Source: DASPRG01 sp963796125
GTDB lineage: Bacteria; Nitrospirota; Thermodesulfovibrionia; Thermodesulfovibrionales; SM23-35
Length of the DNA stretch: 33,001 bases
Direction: 5' to 3'
Assembly (NCBI GenBank): GCA_963796125.1
Contig: CAWCKM010000004.1
Coordinates: 1-33,001 of the forward strand
Part shown: piece after piece, positions 26,334-33,001 of the stretch
Position numbering within the stretch: the first letter of the stretch is position 1
How the letters are laid out: every line of letters begins with the position of its first letter
Translations under genes and position numbers: made by a program
The notes under the pieces: model-generated
The model's input: only the letters and a program-made list of their open reading frames with translations
The model's database searches: none
Told to the model about the DNA's origin: nothing

Positions 26334-27686
26334 ATGGAATTTCACACGTTTAATTTTCATCCCCAGGTCGCAGCCGGGATAACGGCGGCGGGCTATGTCT
26401 CACCGACGCCGATCCAGGTACAGGCGATACCTCCGGTCATGGAGGGGCGCGACGTCGTGGGCCTGGCACAGACCGGCACCGGCAAGACCGCCGCCTTCGT
26501 ACTACCGATTCTGCATCGTCTGATGCAAGGGGGACGCCGGCATGTTAGGGCCCTCGTCATCGCCCCTACCCGCGAGCTTGCCGAGCAGATCCACGAAGCA
26601 ATCGGCATTCTGGGACGGCAGACCCGTCTCCGGAGTGTAAGCATATATGGCGGCGTGAGCATGAACCCGCAGATACAGAAACTGCGCAGCGGCGTCGAGA
26701 TCGTCGTTGCCTGCCCCGGCCGCCTGCTCGATCACATTAATCACGGTATGATAAACCTGTCGCATCTGGAAGTACTCGTTTTGGACGAGGCGGACCGGAT
26801 GTTCGACATGGGGTTCCTGCCCGATATCAGGAAGATCATCAAGCACGTGCCGGCCAAGCGCCAGACGCTGCTGTTCTCGGCAACTATGCCAGACGATATC
26901 CGGCGGCTTGCCCGCGAAGTCCTGCGCACACCGGTCACCGTCCAAGTCGATCCTGCCGCACCGGCAAGCACGGTCGCACACGCACTATACCCTGTTGATC
27001 AGCACCTCAAAACTGCGCTCCTCCTTGAACTGTTGCGACATACGAATACGGAGTCAGTCCTGATCTTTACTCGAACAAAGCACCGCGCAAAACGCGTGGG
27101 GCAGCAGTTGGAAAAGGCCGGCTACCGGGCCGCATCCTTGCAGGGGAACCTGTCGCAGAACAGGCGCCAGGCTGCACTCGACGGATTCCGTGACGGCTCC
27201 TATCGGATCCTTGTTGCGACTGACATTGCAGCCCGCGGTATCGATGTCTTAGGCATATCCCACGTCATCAACTACGACATGCCCGATACCATTGATGCGT
27301 ACACGCACCGAATAGGCCGCACCGGCCGGGCTGAAAAGACCGGCGATGCCTTCTCGTTCATTACCCGTGAAGACGAGGACGTCGTGCGCAGCATCGAGCA
27401 CGTCCTCGGAGAAAAGATGGAGCGTCGCGCGATGAAGGAATTCGATTATAAAAAGGTGGCGCCTGCACACGATACCAGGTTTGTCTGCTCGCAGCGTCTC
27501 CGTAAGCAGAACAAACCGGAAACATCTGAGGCCCATAGTGTCAGCGCTGCTTCTCAGAAAAAGCACCAGGGCAGAAGAGCGGAAGGGCAGAAGTTCGGAA
27601 GTGCAGAGGTCCAGCAATACATCACAGCGGGTATACCCACCCCGGAGTTCTGCCGTTTCAACGACACGCAAATACCGACCGCATAA
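26334..27686 (+). CDS. DEAD-box ATP-dependent RNA helicase, RhlE-like
   Basis: Unwinds RNA duplexes; typical roles are ribosome assembly and cold adaptation. All motifs are present in 450 residues: Q motif (FNFHPQ...SPTPIQ), AQTGTGKT, PTRELAEQ, TPGRLLDH-type CPGRLLDH, DEAD in VLDEADRMFDMGF, SAT, ARGIDV and HRIGRTGR. The C-terminal tail (about 385-450) is not helicase core and partly encoded by the phrase-like repeat at 27563-27611. Base composition jumps here: 41 of 60 bases are G or C at 26401-26460, against 20 of 60 at 25621-25680 in the RRM gene. This suggests transfer from a GC-rich donor. It may be co-transcribed with khpA, 38 bases upstream. Confidence 0.95.
   Translation: MEFHTFNFHPQVAAGITAAGYVSPTPIQVQAIPPVMEGRDVVGLAQTGTGKTAAFVLPILHRLMQGGRRHVRALVIAPTRELAEQIHEAIGILGRQTRLRSVSIYGGVSMNPQIQKLRSGVEIVVACPGRLLDHINHGMINLSHLEVLVLDEADRMFDMGFLPDIRKIIKHVPAKRQTLLFSATMPDDIRRLAREVLRTPVTVQVDPAAPASTVAHALYPVDQHLKTALLLELLRHTNTESVLIFTRTKHRAKRVGQQLEKAGYRAASLQGNLSQNRRQAALDGFRDGSYRILVATDIAARGIDVLGISHVINYDMPDTIDAYTHRIGRTGRAEKTGDAFSFITREDEDVVRSIEHVLGEKMERRAMKEFDYKKVAPAHDTRFVCSQRLRKQNKPETSEAHSVSAASQKKHQGRRAEGQKFGSAEVQQYITAGIPTPEFCRFNDTQIPTA
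27563..27611. repeat. Phrase-like repeat within the helicase C-terminus
   Basis: Units such as gggcagaagagcgg, gggcagaagttcgg and aagtgcagaggtcc follow each other and encode RRAEGQKFGSAEVQ in the variable tail. The style matches 23361-23560. Confidence 0.5.
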
Positions 27687-28004
27687 CCACGTGACCAGTC
27701 GATGAACAGCGCCCCTAAAGGCCAATTCGTGAATAGTTTTGCTCTTTTCACCGATGTGAGCCTAAATCCTGAGCTTAAATTTGGAGTGGGCGCCTATCTT
27801 ATGCTTTCGTGCTTCCGCGCTGAGTAAATGAATAATAGATGGATGGAACAACAAAAGCAGCGGTACCGTTCCGACTGACCTGGGGGCGTTTAATCTTCCA
27901 CAGATATCACAGCTCCTTACTCAAATGCTTATGACCTTCAGGGTAATATACGGTGAAACATATGTTTGGATACTTGAGACATAGCGCGGGAGATTATTTC
28001 TTGA
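27687..28004. other. Gap with gene remnants between helicase and PLD genes
   Basis: No intact gene. ATG 27702 opens a 41-residue frame to 27827 whose middle, FALFTDVSLNPELKFGVGAYL, resembles the first strand of an RNase H-like fold; it ends in repeat-like DNA (gctttcgtgcttccgcgctg). From about 27832 to 27984 another frame without a start codon reads WNNKSSGTVPTDLGAFNLPQ and then continues to TAG. These may be pieces of one or two broken genes. Confidence 0.35.
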
Positions 28005-28010
28005 TAAAAT
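28005..28010 (+). promoter_or_regulatory. -10 box, leaderless start of the PLD gene
   Basis: TAAAAT ends seven bases before the A of ATG 28017, so transcription is predicted to begin at the start codon. No Shine-Dalgarno and no good -35 box are visible. Confidence 0.4.
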
Positions 28011-28016
28011 AAAAAT

Positions 28017-29409
28017 ATGACAATCATCAGGCATTTCTTTTTGTTCTTTCTGTTCGTTTCCATCTTGAGCCTCAGCAATGGATGTGCGACCTTGCCAAAC
28101 GTTTCTGAAATGATTGATGAGGCGCCAACTGCACAGGAACCTCGTCAAATCGTTTCGTCCAAAGGACTGTTATCTCCCGAAAAAAGCAAGGCTATCATGG
28201 AACGGCTGAAGCGATCGGTCGACCCGACGGACATTCTGGAACGCCACACTGCCGTGGTAGAATCGGTCACCGAAAGCCCGCTGACGAAGGGGAACAAAGT
28301 CACTCTGCTCGTTGATGGTCCGGCTACCTATGCCGCGATGTTCAAAGCCATACGGAATGCCAAAGACCATATCAACCTTGAAACCTTTATCATTGAAGAT
28401 GATGAAATTGGCCGCAAATTTACCGATCTGCTGCTGCAAAAACAGGCGGAAGGTGTTCAGGTAAATATCATTTACGACAGCGTGGGAAGTTTCAGAACGC
28501 CCGAATGCCTTTTTTCAGCGCTTGCGGGACGGGGGAATTCAGGTGGTCGAATTCAATCCGGTAAATCCGTTCAAGGCCCACGGGCAATGGTTCCTGGCGC
28601 ATCCGGATCACCGCAAGATTTTGATCGTTGACGGTAAAGTCGCCATTATCGGGGGCATCAACATCAGTTCGGTTTATTCAAGCAGGCTTTCCGGAAGGAA
28701 AAAAGTCAAAGGAGAGCCACTGCCCTGGCGTGACACCGACGTTCAAATTGAAGGCCCTGCGGTGGCTGAATTCCAAAAGCTCTTTCTTGACACCTGGCAG
28801 AAGCAGAAGGGACCGAAACTCTCCGAACGGAACTATTTCCCTGATCTGAAAGAAGACGGTAATGCCCTGGTGCGGGTGGTCGGCAGCACGCCGGGACAGA
28901 GCAACAGGATCACTTTTATCGTCTATGTGTCCGCCATCACTTTTGCGGAGCATTCGATTCATCTGACGAATGCCTATTTTATCCCCGACGACCAGATACT
29001 AGATGCCTTCACTGATGCTGCCAGGCGCGGTGTTGACGTAAAGATTATTCTTCCCTCAACCAGCGATTCTTCGCTGGCCTTAAATGCAGCGCGGTATAAT
29101 TATTCCGAGCTTTTGAAAGCGGGGGTGAAGATATACGAACGCCGCAACGCCCTGCTGCATGCGAAAACCGCGGTAATTGACGGCGTCTGGTCGACGGTCG
29201 GCTCCACCAACCTGGACTACTGGAGCTTGTTAAGCGATGACGAGGTGAATGCGGTTATCCTGAGCCGTGAGTTTGCGGTTGAAATGGAGAAGATGTTTGC
29301 CAGGGATCTTGCGGAATCCGACCAGATTCAATGGGAAGAGTGGAAAAAAAGACCTTTGTTGCAAAAGATCAAGGAGTGGTTTGCGCACTTATTTTCCCAT
29401 TGGATGTAA
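28017..29409 (+). CDS. Phospholipase D/cardiolipin synthase-like lipoprotein (frameshifted)
   Basis: About 463 residues once repaired. The N-terminus is a lipoprotein signal with lipobox LSNGC at about residues 20-24, so the mature enzyme is membrane-anchored outside the cytoplasm. Two HKD motifs mark the PLD fold: HPDHRKILIVDGKVAIIGG and LLHAKTAVIDGVWSTVGSTNLD. Related enzymes transfer phosphatidyl groups to make cardiolipin (ClsC-like). The break is near 28506: an extra T in GAATGCC; the other frame continues FFQRLRDGGIQVVEFNPVNP. The GC-rich composition continues from the helicase gene. A START-like exported protein follows after 30-50 bases, probably in the same transcript. Confidence 0.9.
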
Positions 29410-29460
29410 AACATCGCCGAAGATCGGTTTATTACAGTAAAAGTGAATCATGTGAATCAG

Positions 29461-30390
29461 ATGCATAAGATCAGAAACCTTCCGAAATTCTTCCTGTTCA
29501 TGGTCGCAGCTGCGATTCTTTTTTCTGCCGGTTCCGCTTCAGCTGTCGAAAAGCCTCGGCAGGGCGAAGACATCCTGCTCGACACCTATCACAGGAACAT
29601 GGCCAAATTGGAGACAAACAGCTTCGGCCTTCCTCTCTTTCTGGAGTCTTTTGAGCAAGGCGACAGAGTGCATGTGGATGTCTACGGGATCTTCGATTAT
29701 CCCTTCAGCAGCGTTGTCAACGTGCTCAAGGTTCCGGCAAACTGGTGCGATATCGTATCCCTCCATCCTAATGTCAAGGCGTGCACCTACAGGGAACTGC
29801 CGGGCGCCTGGCTGCTGACCTTTTACATCGGCCGCAAAGTCTATCAACCTCCGGAAGACACGCGTCAAGTCATTTACCGTTACCGGAACGTTGATCAGCA
29901 GCAGGGGTATCTGGATATCATTCTCAGTGCTGATGAAGGCCCTTTCGGCACGAAGGACCACAGGATGAGGTTCGAGGCCCTGCCCCTTGATAGGGGAAGG
30001 ACTTTTGTCCACGTCAGTTATGCATACAGCGACAGTGTTGCACTTCGCCTCGCGGAAAAGGTCTATTTTGCGACACTCGGTCGGGGCAAGGTGGGGTTCA
30101 CGGTGACCGGAACAGACAGAAACGGCAAACCCGTTTATATCGGCGGGCCTCGCGGCGCGATTGAGCGCAATGCTGTCCGGTACTATTTCGCGATCCAGTC
30201 CTTCATGAATACGTTGCGCTATCCCGAAGAAAGTCGTTTCAGCATGAGGACCATCAAGTGGTATGATCTTACGACCCGCTACAGGAAGCAGCTCTTCGAT
30301 CTGGACAAGAAGGACTACCTCACATTCAAGACAACAGAGCATAAGAACCAGGTGACGCTCCAGCGGTCGATCGGGACGGGTCTTCAGTAA
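29461..30390 (+). CDS. Exported START-like (SRPBCC) protein
   Basis: About 309 residues. A signal peptide is clear when the ATG at 29461 is used (MHKIRNLPKFFLFMV... ending SAGSASA); GTG codons at 29443 and 29452 are alternatives, and none has a good ribosome site. The mature part has features of a lipid-binding START-like fold: GIFDYPFSSVVNVLKVPANWCDIVSLHPNVK, and FVHVSYAYSD late. The fold assignment is from pattern memory and is moderate. Its place right after a PLD-type lipoprotein suggests joint action on envelope lipids. High GC, as its neighbour. Confidence 0.75.
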   Translation: MHKIRNLPKFFLFMVAAAILFSAGSASAVEKPRQGEDILLDTYHRNMAKLETNSFGLPLFLESFEQGDRVHVDVYGIFDYPFSSVVNVLKVPANWCDIVSLHPNVKACTYRELPGAWLLTFYIGRKVYQPPEDTRQVIYRYRNVDQQQGYLDIILSADEGPFGTKDHRMRFEALPLDRGRTFVHVSYAYSDSVALRLAEKVYFATLGRGKVGFTVTGTDRNGKPVYIGGPRGAIERNAVRYYFAIQSFMNTLRYPEESRFSMRTIKWYDLTTRYRKQLFDLDKKDYLTFKTTEHKNQVTLQRSIGTGLQ

Positions 30391-30431
30391 GTGTCTGGAC
30401 ACTCCAACCCTATGACGCTGCATACTCGTCG

Positions 30432-30459
30432 TTGAGTTATGCTGTACCCCTGCTATATT
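30432..30459 (+). promoter_or_regulatory. Promoter of the PAS-LuxR gene
   Basis: TTGAGT (30432-30437), 16-base spacer, TATATT (30454-30459) with a TGC extension. Predicted start near 30466; AGGGGGAT at about 30468-30475 can serve ATG 30486. Confidence 0.55.
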
Positions 30460-30485
30460 ATAAGATCAGGGGGATCATAGTGCTT

Positions 30486-32084
30486 ATGAAGAAAAATGAT
30501 TTTCCTGGAATTAAAGACATAGTCGAAACGGTCCGCGAACCGCTTTTAGTTCTGGATGCGAACCTGAATATTCTCTCTGCCAACCGGAGCTTCTATAACA
30601 TCTTCAAGGTAGAGCAGGGAAAAACCATCGGACATCTCATCTTCGATGTCGGCAACAAACAGTGGGACATCCCTGCGCTTCGGACATTGCTTGAGGGCAT
30701 TCTCCCAACACACAAACGGTTTGATAACTACGAAGTTGAGCATGATTTCCCCACCATCGGCCACAAAACAATGCTCCTAAATGCCCGCCAGGTCTATCGG
30801 AAAGATGTCGGCACGCAGATGATACTGCTTGCCATTGAAGATATAACCGAGCGCAAAAAGGTTGAAAAAGCGCTTGAGGCAAATGAGGCAAAATATCCGG
30901 AGCTTGTCCAGAATGCAAACAGCATTATCTTAAAAATGGATCCGAAAGGAAAGGTTACTTTTTTCAACGAGTTTGCACAGATGTTCTTTGGTTATACCAA
31001 GGAAGAGATGCTCGGCTGTTGTGTTGTAGGCACTATCCTACCGGAAACAGAGTCTTCGGGTCGTGACCTTGATTTCATGATTAAAGATATCGGAATACAT
31101 CCGGAGAAATATATCAACAACGAAAATGAAAACATGCGCCGGAATGGTGAACGGGTATGGGTAGCCTGGACGAACAAGGCCATTCGCGATGGGAACGGTA
31201 AGGTTATAGAGATCCTTTGCATTGGGAACGACATTACTGAACACAGGCAACTGGAAAGCTTATTAGAGGAGTCTGAAGAGCGCTACAGACGTCTTTTTGA
31301 GACCGCAAACGACGGGATATTGCTTCTCGAAAAACACAAAGGGAAGGTAACCCATGCTAATGCAGCCGCCACGAAGATGTTGGGCTATTCCAAAGAGGAG
31401 TGCATCGGAAAAAAGCTTCAGGATATCGGTGTCTCGCTTGATATGGGTGATTTTCAAAAGGTAATGCAAACATTGGACAAGAGCGGTATTATTTATTACG
31501 ATGATGTTCCGGTAAAAACCAAGGCCGGGCAATATATTGATACGGATATATATATGGTTGACAGGGCAAGATTGGTTCAATGTAATATTCGCGACATCAC
31601 CGAGCGCAAGAAAGCAGAAGAGGCTCTGCGAGAAAGAGAAAGGGAATTGGAAATCAAGACTCATAACCTTGAAGAAGCAAATATAGCATTGAAAGTCTTG
31701 CTGAAAAGAAGAGATGAAGATAAGACAGAGCTCGAAGATAAGATATTATTGAACATAAAGGAACTGGTTGTTCCCTATTTAGAAAAACTGAAAATGAGCC
31801 GATTAGATGAACAACAAAAGACCCATGTAAGTATTCTGGAATCAAATCTGAACGACATTACCTCATCATTTTCGCATAGGTTATCCTCCAAGTATATGAA
31901 CTTTACTCCCTCAGAGATTCAGATAGCAAATCTTCTGCGGCAGGGCAAAACAAATAAAGAGATCGGTGAATTGCTAAATTCATCCGAGAGAACTGTCGCC
32001 TTTCACAGAGGTAATATCAGAAGGAAACTCGGACTAAAGAACAAAAAAACAAACCTCAAATCTTACCTTTTATCGTTCAGTTAA
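30486..32084 (+). CDS. Triple-PAS transcriptional regulator with LuxR-type HTH
   Basis: A 532-residue cytoplasmic sensor-regulator. Three PAS domains (about 10-125, 130-260, 265-395), each ending with an ITERKKAE-like linker, are followed by a coiled coil (about 395-445) and a C-terminal LuxR-type helix-turn-helix: FTPSEIQIANLLRQGKTNKEIGELL and SERTVAFHRGNIRRKLGL. No histidine-kinase domain or receiver is present, so sensing and DNA binding are in one chain. Ligands of the PAS domains cannot be told. ATG 30486 is preferred because an upstream TTG at 30432 is the -35 box. Confidence 0.93.
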   Translation: MKKNDFPGIKDIVETVREPLLVLDANLNILSANRSFYNIFKVEQGKTIGHLIFDVGNKQWDIPALRTLLEGILPTHKRFDNYEVEHDFPTIGHKTMLLNARQVYRKDVGTQMILLAIEDITERKKVEKALEANEAKYPELVQNANSIILKMDPKGKVTFFNEFAQMFFGYTKEEMLGCCVVGTILPETESSGRDLDFMIKDIGIHPEKYINNENENMRRNGERVWVAWTNKAIRDGNGKVIEILCIGNDITEHRQLESLLEESEERYRRLFETANDGILLLEKHKGKVTHANAAATKMLGYSKEECIGKKLQDIGVSLDMGDFQKVMQTLDKSGIIYYDDVPVKTKAGQYIDTDIYMVDRARLVQCNIRDITERKKAEEALRERERELEIKTHNLEEANIALKVLLKRRDEDKTELEDKILLNIKELVVPYLEKLKMSRLDEQQKTHVSILESNLNDITSSFSHRLSSKYMNFTPSEIQIANLLRQGKTNKEIGELLNSSERTVAFHRGNIRRKLGLKNKKTNLKSYLLSFS

Positions 32085-32087
32085 AAT

Positions 32088-32106
32088 TGACAGTTTATTG
32101 CTGTCA
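32088..32106. terminator. Hairpin after the PAS-LuxR gene
   Basis: TGACAG (32088-32093) and CTGTCA (32101-32106) form a 6-base stem with a 7-base loop, four bases after the stop codon. There is no following T-run, so termination is uncertain. Confidence 0.35.
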
Positions 32107-32204
32107 CTTGTTAGTCAATCATCTATCATTTCTTTTAATCAATATTGTGTTATAAAAAAAAAAGGGTGTTTGATTATTTACGTCTTTCTACGAAAGGAGG
32201 TAAA

Positions 32205-32468
32205 ATGTTTTACTCCGAACACTTATATAATGACACTAATATAGACTCAATTCGTGAAAATCTGCAAATCATCAGAGGTGTATTTTTTAATCATAATGAT
32301 GACTCTGAAAACCAATTAAACAGTAAAGCAAAAGCTCAACTCATAACGGCAATAGATTATTTGGATGAAACAATGGATTCTTTACCTGACTTATATAAAA
32401 AAGAAATTACCATCATTATAAAAGCCGCAAGATTTAGATTATCCCATATCAAAATGAATGATGCATAA
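32205..32468 (+). CDS. Small acidic helical protein of unknown function
   Basis: An 87-residue protein with predicted helical character and no recognised motif; DSIRENLQIIRGVFFN and KAQLITAIDYLDETMDSL look amphipathic. The ATG at 32205 has a near-perfect AAAGGAGGT upstream, which outweighs earlier in-frame starts. It follows the PAS-LuxR regulator by about 120 bases in AT-rich DNA, outside the GC-rich island. Confidence 0.7.
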   Translation: MFYSEHLYNDTNIDSIRENLQIIRGVFFNHNDDSENQLNSKAKAQLITAIDYLDETMDSLPDLYKKEITIIIKAARFRLSHIKMNDA

Positions 32469-32506
32469 AGAAAGAGGGGAACAGAAGGCAAACCATTCCA
32501 TCAGAT

Positions 32507-32533
32507 TGGGACGCATTCCACTTATTCTGCCCC
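32507..32533. repeat. Possible REP/transposon-end remnant
   Basis: TGGGACGCATTCCACTTATT followed by CTGCCCC resembles hairpins found next to REP-associated (Y1) transposase genes, with GGG and CCC ends that can pair. A GGGGAACAG at about 32477 could pair with CTGCCCC as well. No transposase is present. Confidence 0.3.
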
Positions 32534-32594
32534 GCGCACCTTCGTGTTAAGTGTGAGTATTGGACTGAAGGTTTGTCTGTTATAGGGTAGAACG

Positions 32595-33001
32595 ATGATG
32601 GAACCAGTAAAAGTTGTCATGCGGTATGCTAATGGCAAACTTATCAAGGGCTATACAAATGATTTCTTTCCTAATAAGCCTCTATTTCATGTTCGGTCCA
32701 TTGAATCTCGACCCACAGATAAAGGTGAAGAGGTTTATGTAAAAGAGCTTAAGGCAGTATTTTTCGTAAAGGACTTTGTGGGAAACGCAGCGTACAATGA
32801 GATAAAACACTTTGCAGAAGGTCAGCAGTATTCTGGTCGAAAAGTCGAAGTGACATTTACTGACGGTGAAGTATTAGTTGGCTCAACTTTAGGTTATGAT
32901 CCCAGTCGCATTGGGTTTTTCGTGACTCCCGCGGACCCACAATCTAACAATTTGAGAGTGTTTGTTATCTCAGCGGCTGTGAAAAACTTTCGTTTCCTAT
33001 A
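32595..33001 (+). CDS. DUF6982-like protein (3' partial)
   Basis: Open from ATG 32595 to the window end (135 codons, no stop). An N-terminal short beta-rich unit, VKVVMRYANGKLIKGYTNDFFP, is repeated in style later as RKVEVTFTDGEVLVGSTLGYDPSRIGFFVTPADPQSNNLRVFV. This matches my memory of the DUF6982 family, proteins with Sm-like or PilZ-like beta barrels common in Nitrospirota and delta-type bacteria. An alternative start is ATG 32598. No strong ribosome site. Function unknown. Confidence 0.75.
   Translation, partial: MMEPVKVVMRYANGKLIKGYTNDFFPNKPLFHVRSIESRPTDKGEEVYVKELKAVFFVKDFVGNAAYNEIKHFAEGQQYSGRKVEVTFTDGEVLVGSTLGYDPSRIGFFVTPADPQSNNLRVFVISAAVKNFRFL

Noticed and set aside
26464..26480. TGGCAC-containing sigma-54-like site in the helicase gene
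   Set aside because: Lies within the AQTGTGKT coding segment and lacks a proper -12 GC element in phase.
27249..27725. Minus-strand open frames opposite the helicase
   Set aside because: Products of GC-rich coding DNA read on the wrong strand; the + strand holds all helicase motifs.
29539..30423. Minus-strand 294-residue frame opposite the START-like gene
   Set aside because: No recognisable motif, and the + strand frame has a signal peptide and follows the PLD gene closely.

Overview
The window is a chromosomal segment of an anaerobic, hydrogen-metabolising bacterium. The gene mix (HdrA with Mvh-type [NiFe] hydrogenase, PilZ/DUF4388 proteins, PAS-rich sensor proteins, a MoeA fused to a periplasmic-binding-protein-like domain, two-Cys-Trp sensor N-termini) suggests Nitrospirota or a deltaproteobacterium-like lineage. 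That placement is inference, not a marker-gene result. Most of the DNA is AT-rich; about 26.3-30.4 kb is visibly richer in GC and may have a different origin. I see no rRNA, tRNA, CRISPR array, prophage or intact transposase.

Layout: 1-2.5 kb (+) holds the end of uvrA, yacG and dapB. 2.5-5.8 kb (-) holds a decayed receiver, an Rcp1-type receiver and a large PAS histidine kinase, preceded by tusA and a sigma-54-like promoter. 6.3-11.05 kb (-) is hdrA-mvhD-mvhG-mvhA, a hydrogen-oxidising electron-bifurcation module without hdrB or hdrC nearby, with a good sigma-70-type promoter. 11.3-13.4 kb (+) holds a small basic protein gene, scpB and a LysM/NlpC-P60 peptidoglycan hydrolase. 13.4-20.3 kb (-) is a tight, overlapping operon galT-glgA-histidine kinase-receiver-moeA/PBP. 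20.5-25.2 kb (+) holds an RNase Z-like gene, a PilZ-DUF4388-J-TPR protein, a coiled-coil protein and a second DUF4388 protein. 25.6-27.7 kb (+) is an RNA-handling set: RRM protein, KhpA and a DEAD-box helicase. 28.0-30.4 kb (+) holds a phospholipase D-type lipoprotein and an exported START-like protein. 30.4-33 kb (+) holds a PAS-LuxR regulator, a small protein and a DUF6982-like gene running off the end.

Three things cut across genes. (1) Eleven genes carry a single-base frameshift that can be repaired exactly by reading on in another frame. This density in conserved genes points to indel errors in the sequence more than to mass gene decay, and many protein ends here should be read as reconstructed. 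(2) Several + strand genes (11348, 20545, 21689, 28017, and nearly 11561) have a -10 box so close to the ATG that transcription should start at or just before the start codon, with no Shine-Dalgarno: predicted leaderless mRNAs. (3) A family of low-complexity, phrase-like repeats (GCTCTT/GAAGTTCTGAAG types) sits between genes and intrudes into coding sequence of moeA, yacG and the helicase.

The strongest candidates for something new are the PilZ-DUF4388-J-TPR fusion with its DUF4388 paralogue, the leaderless gene starts together with a perfect TGTGA-N6-TCACA operator at 11270-11285, and the phrase-like repeats.
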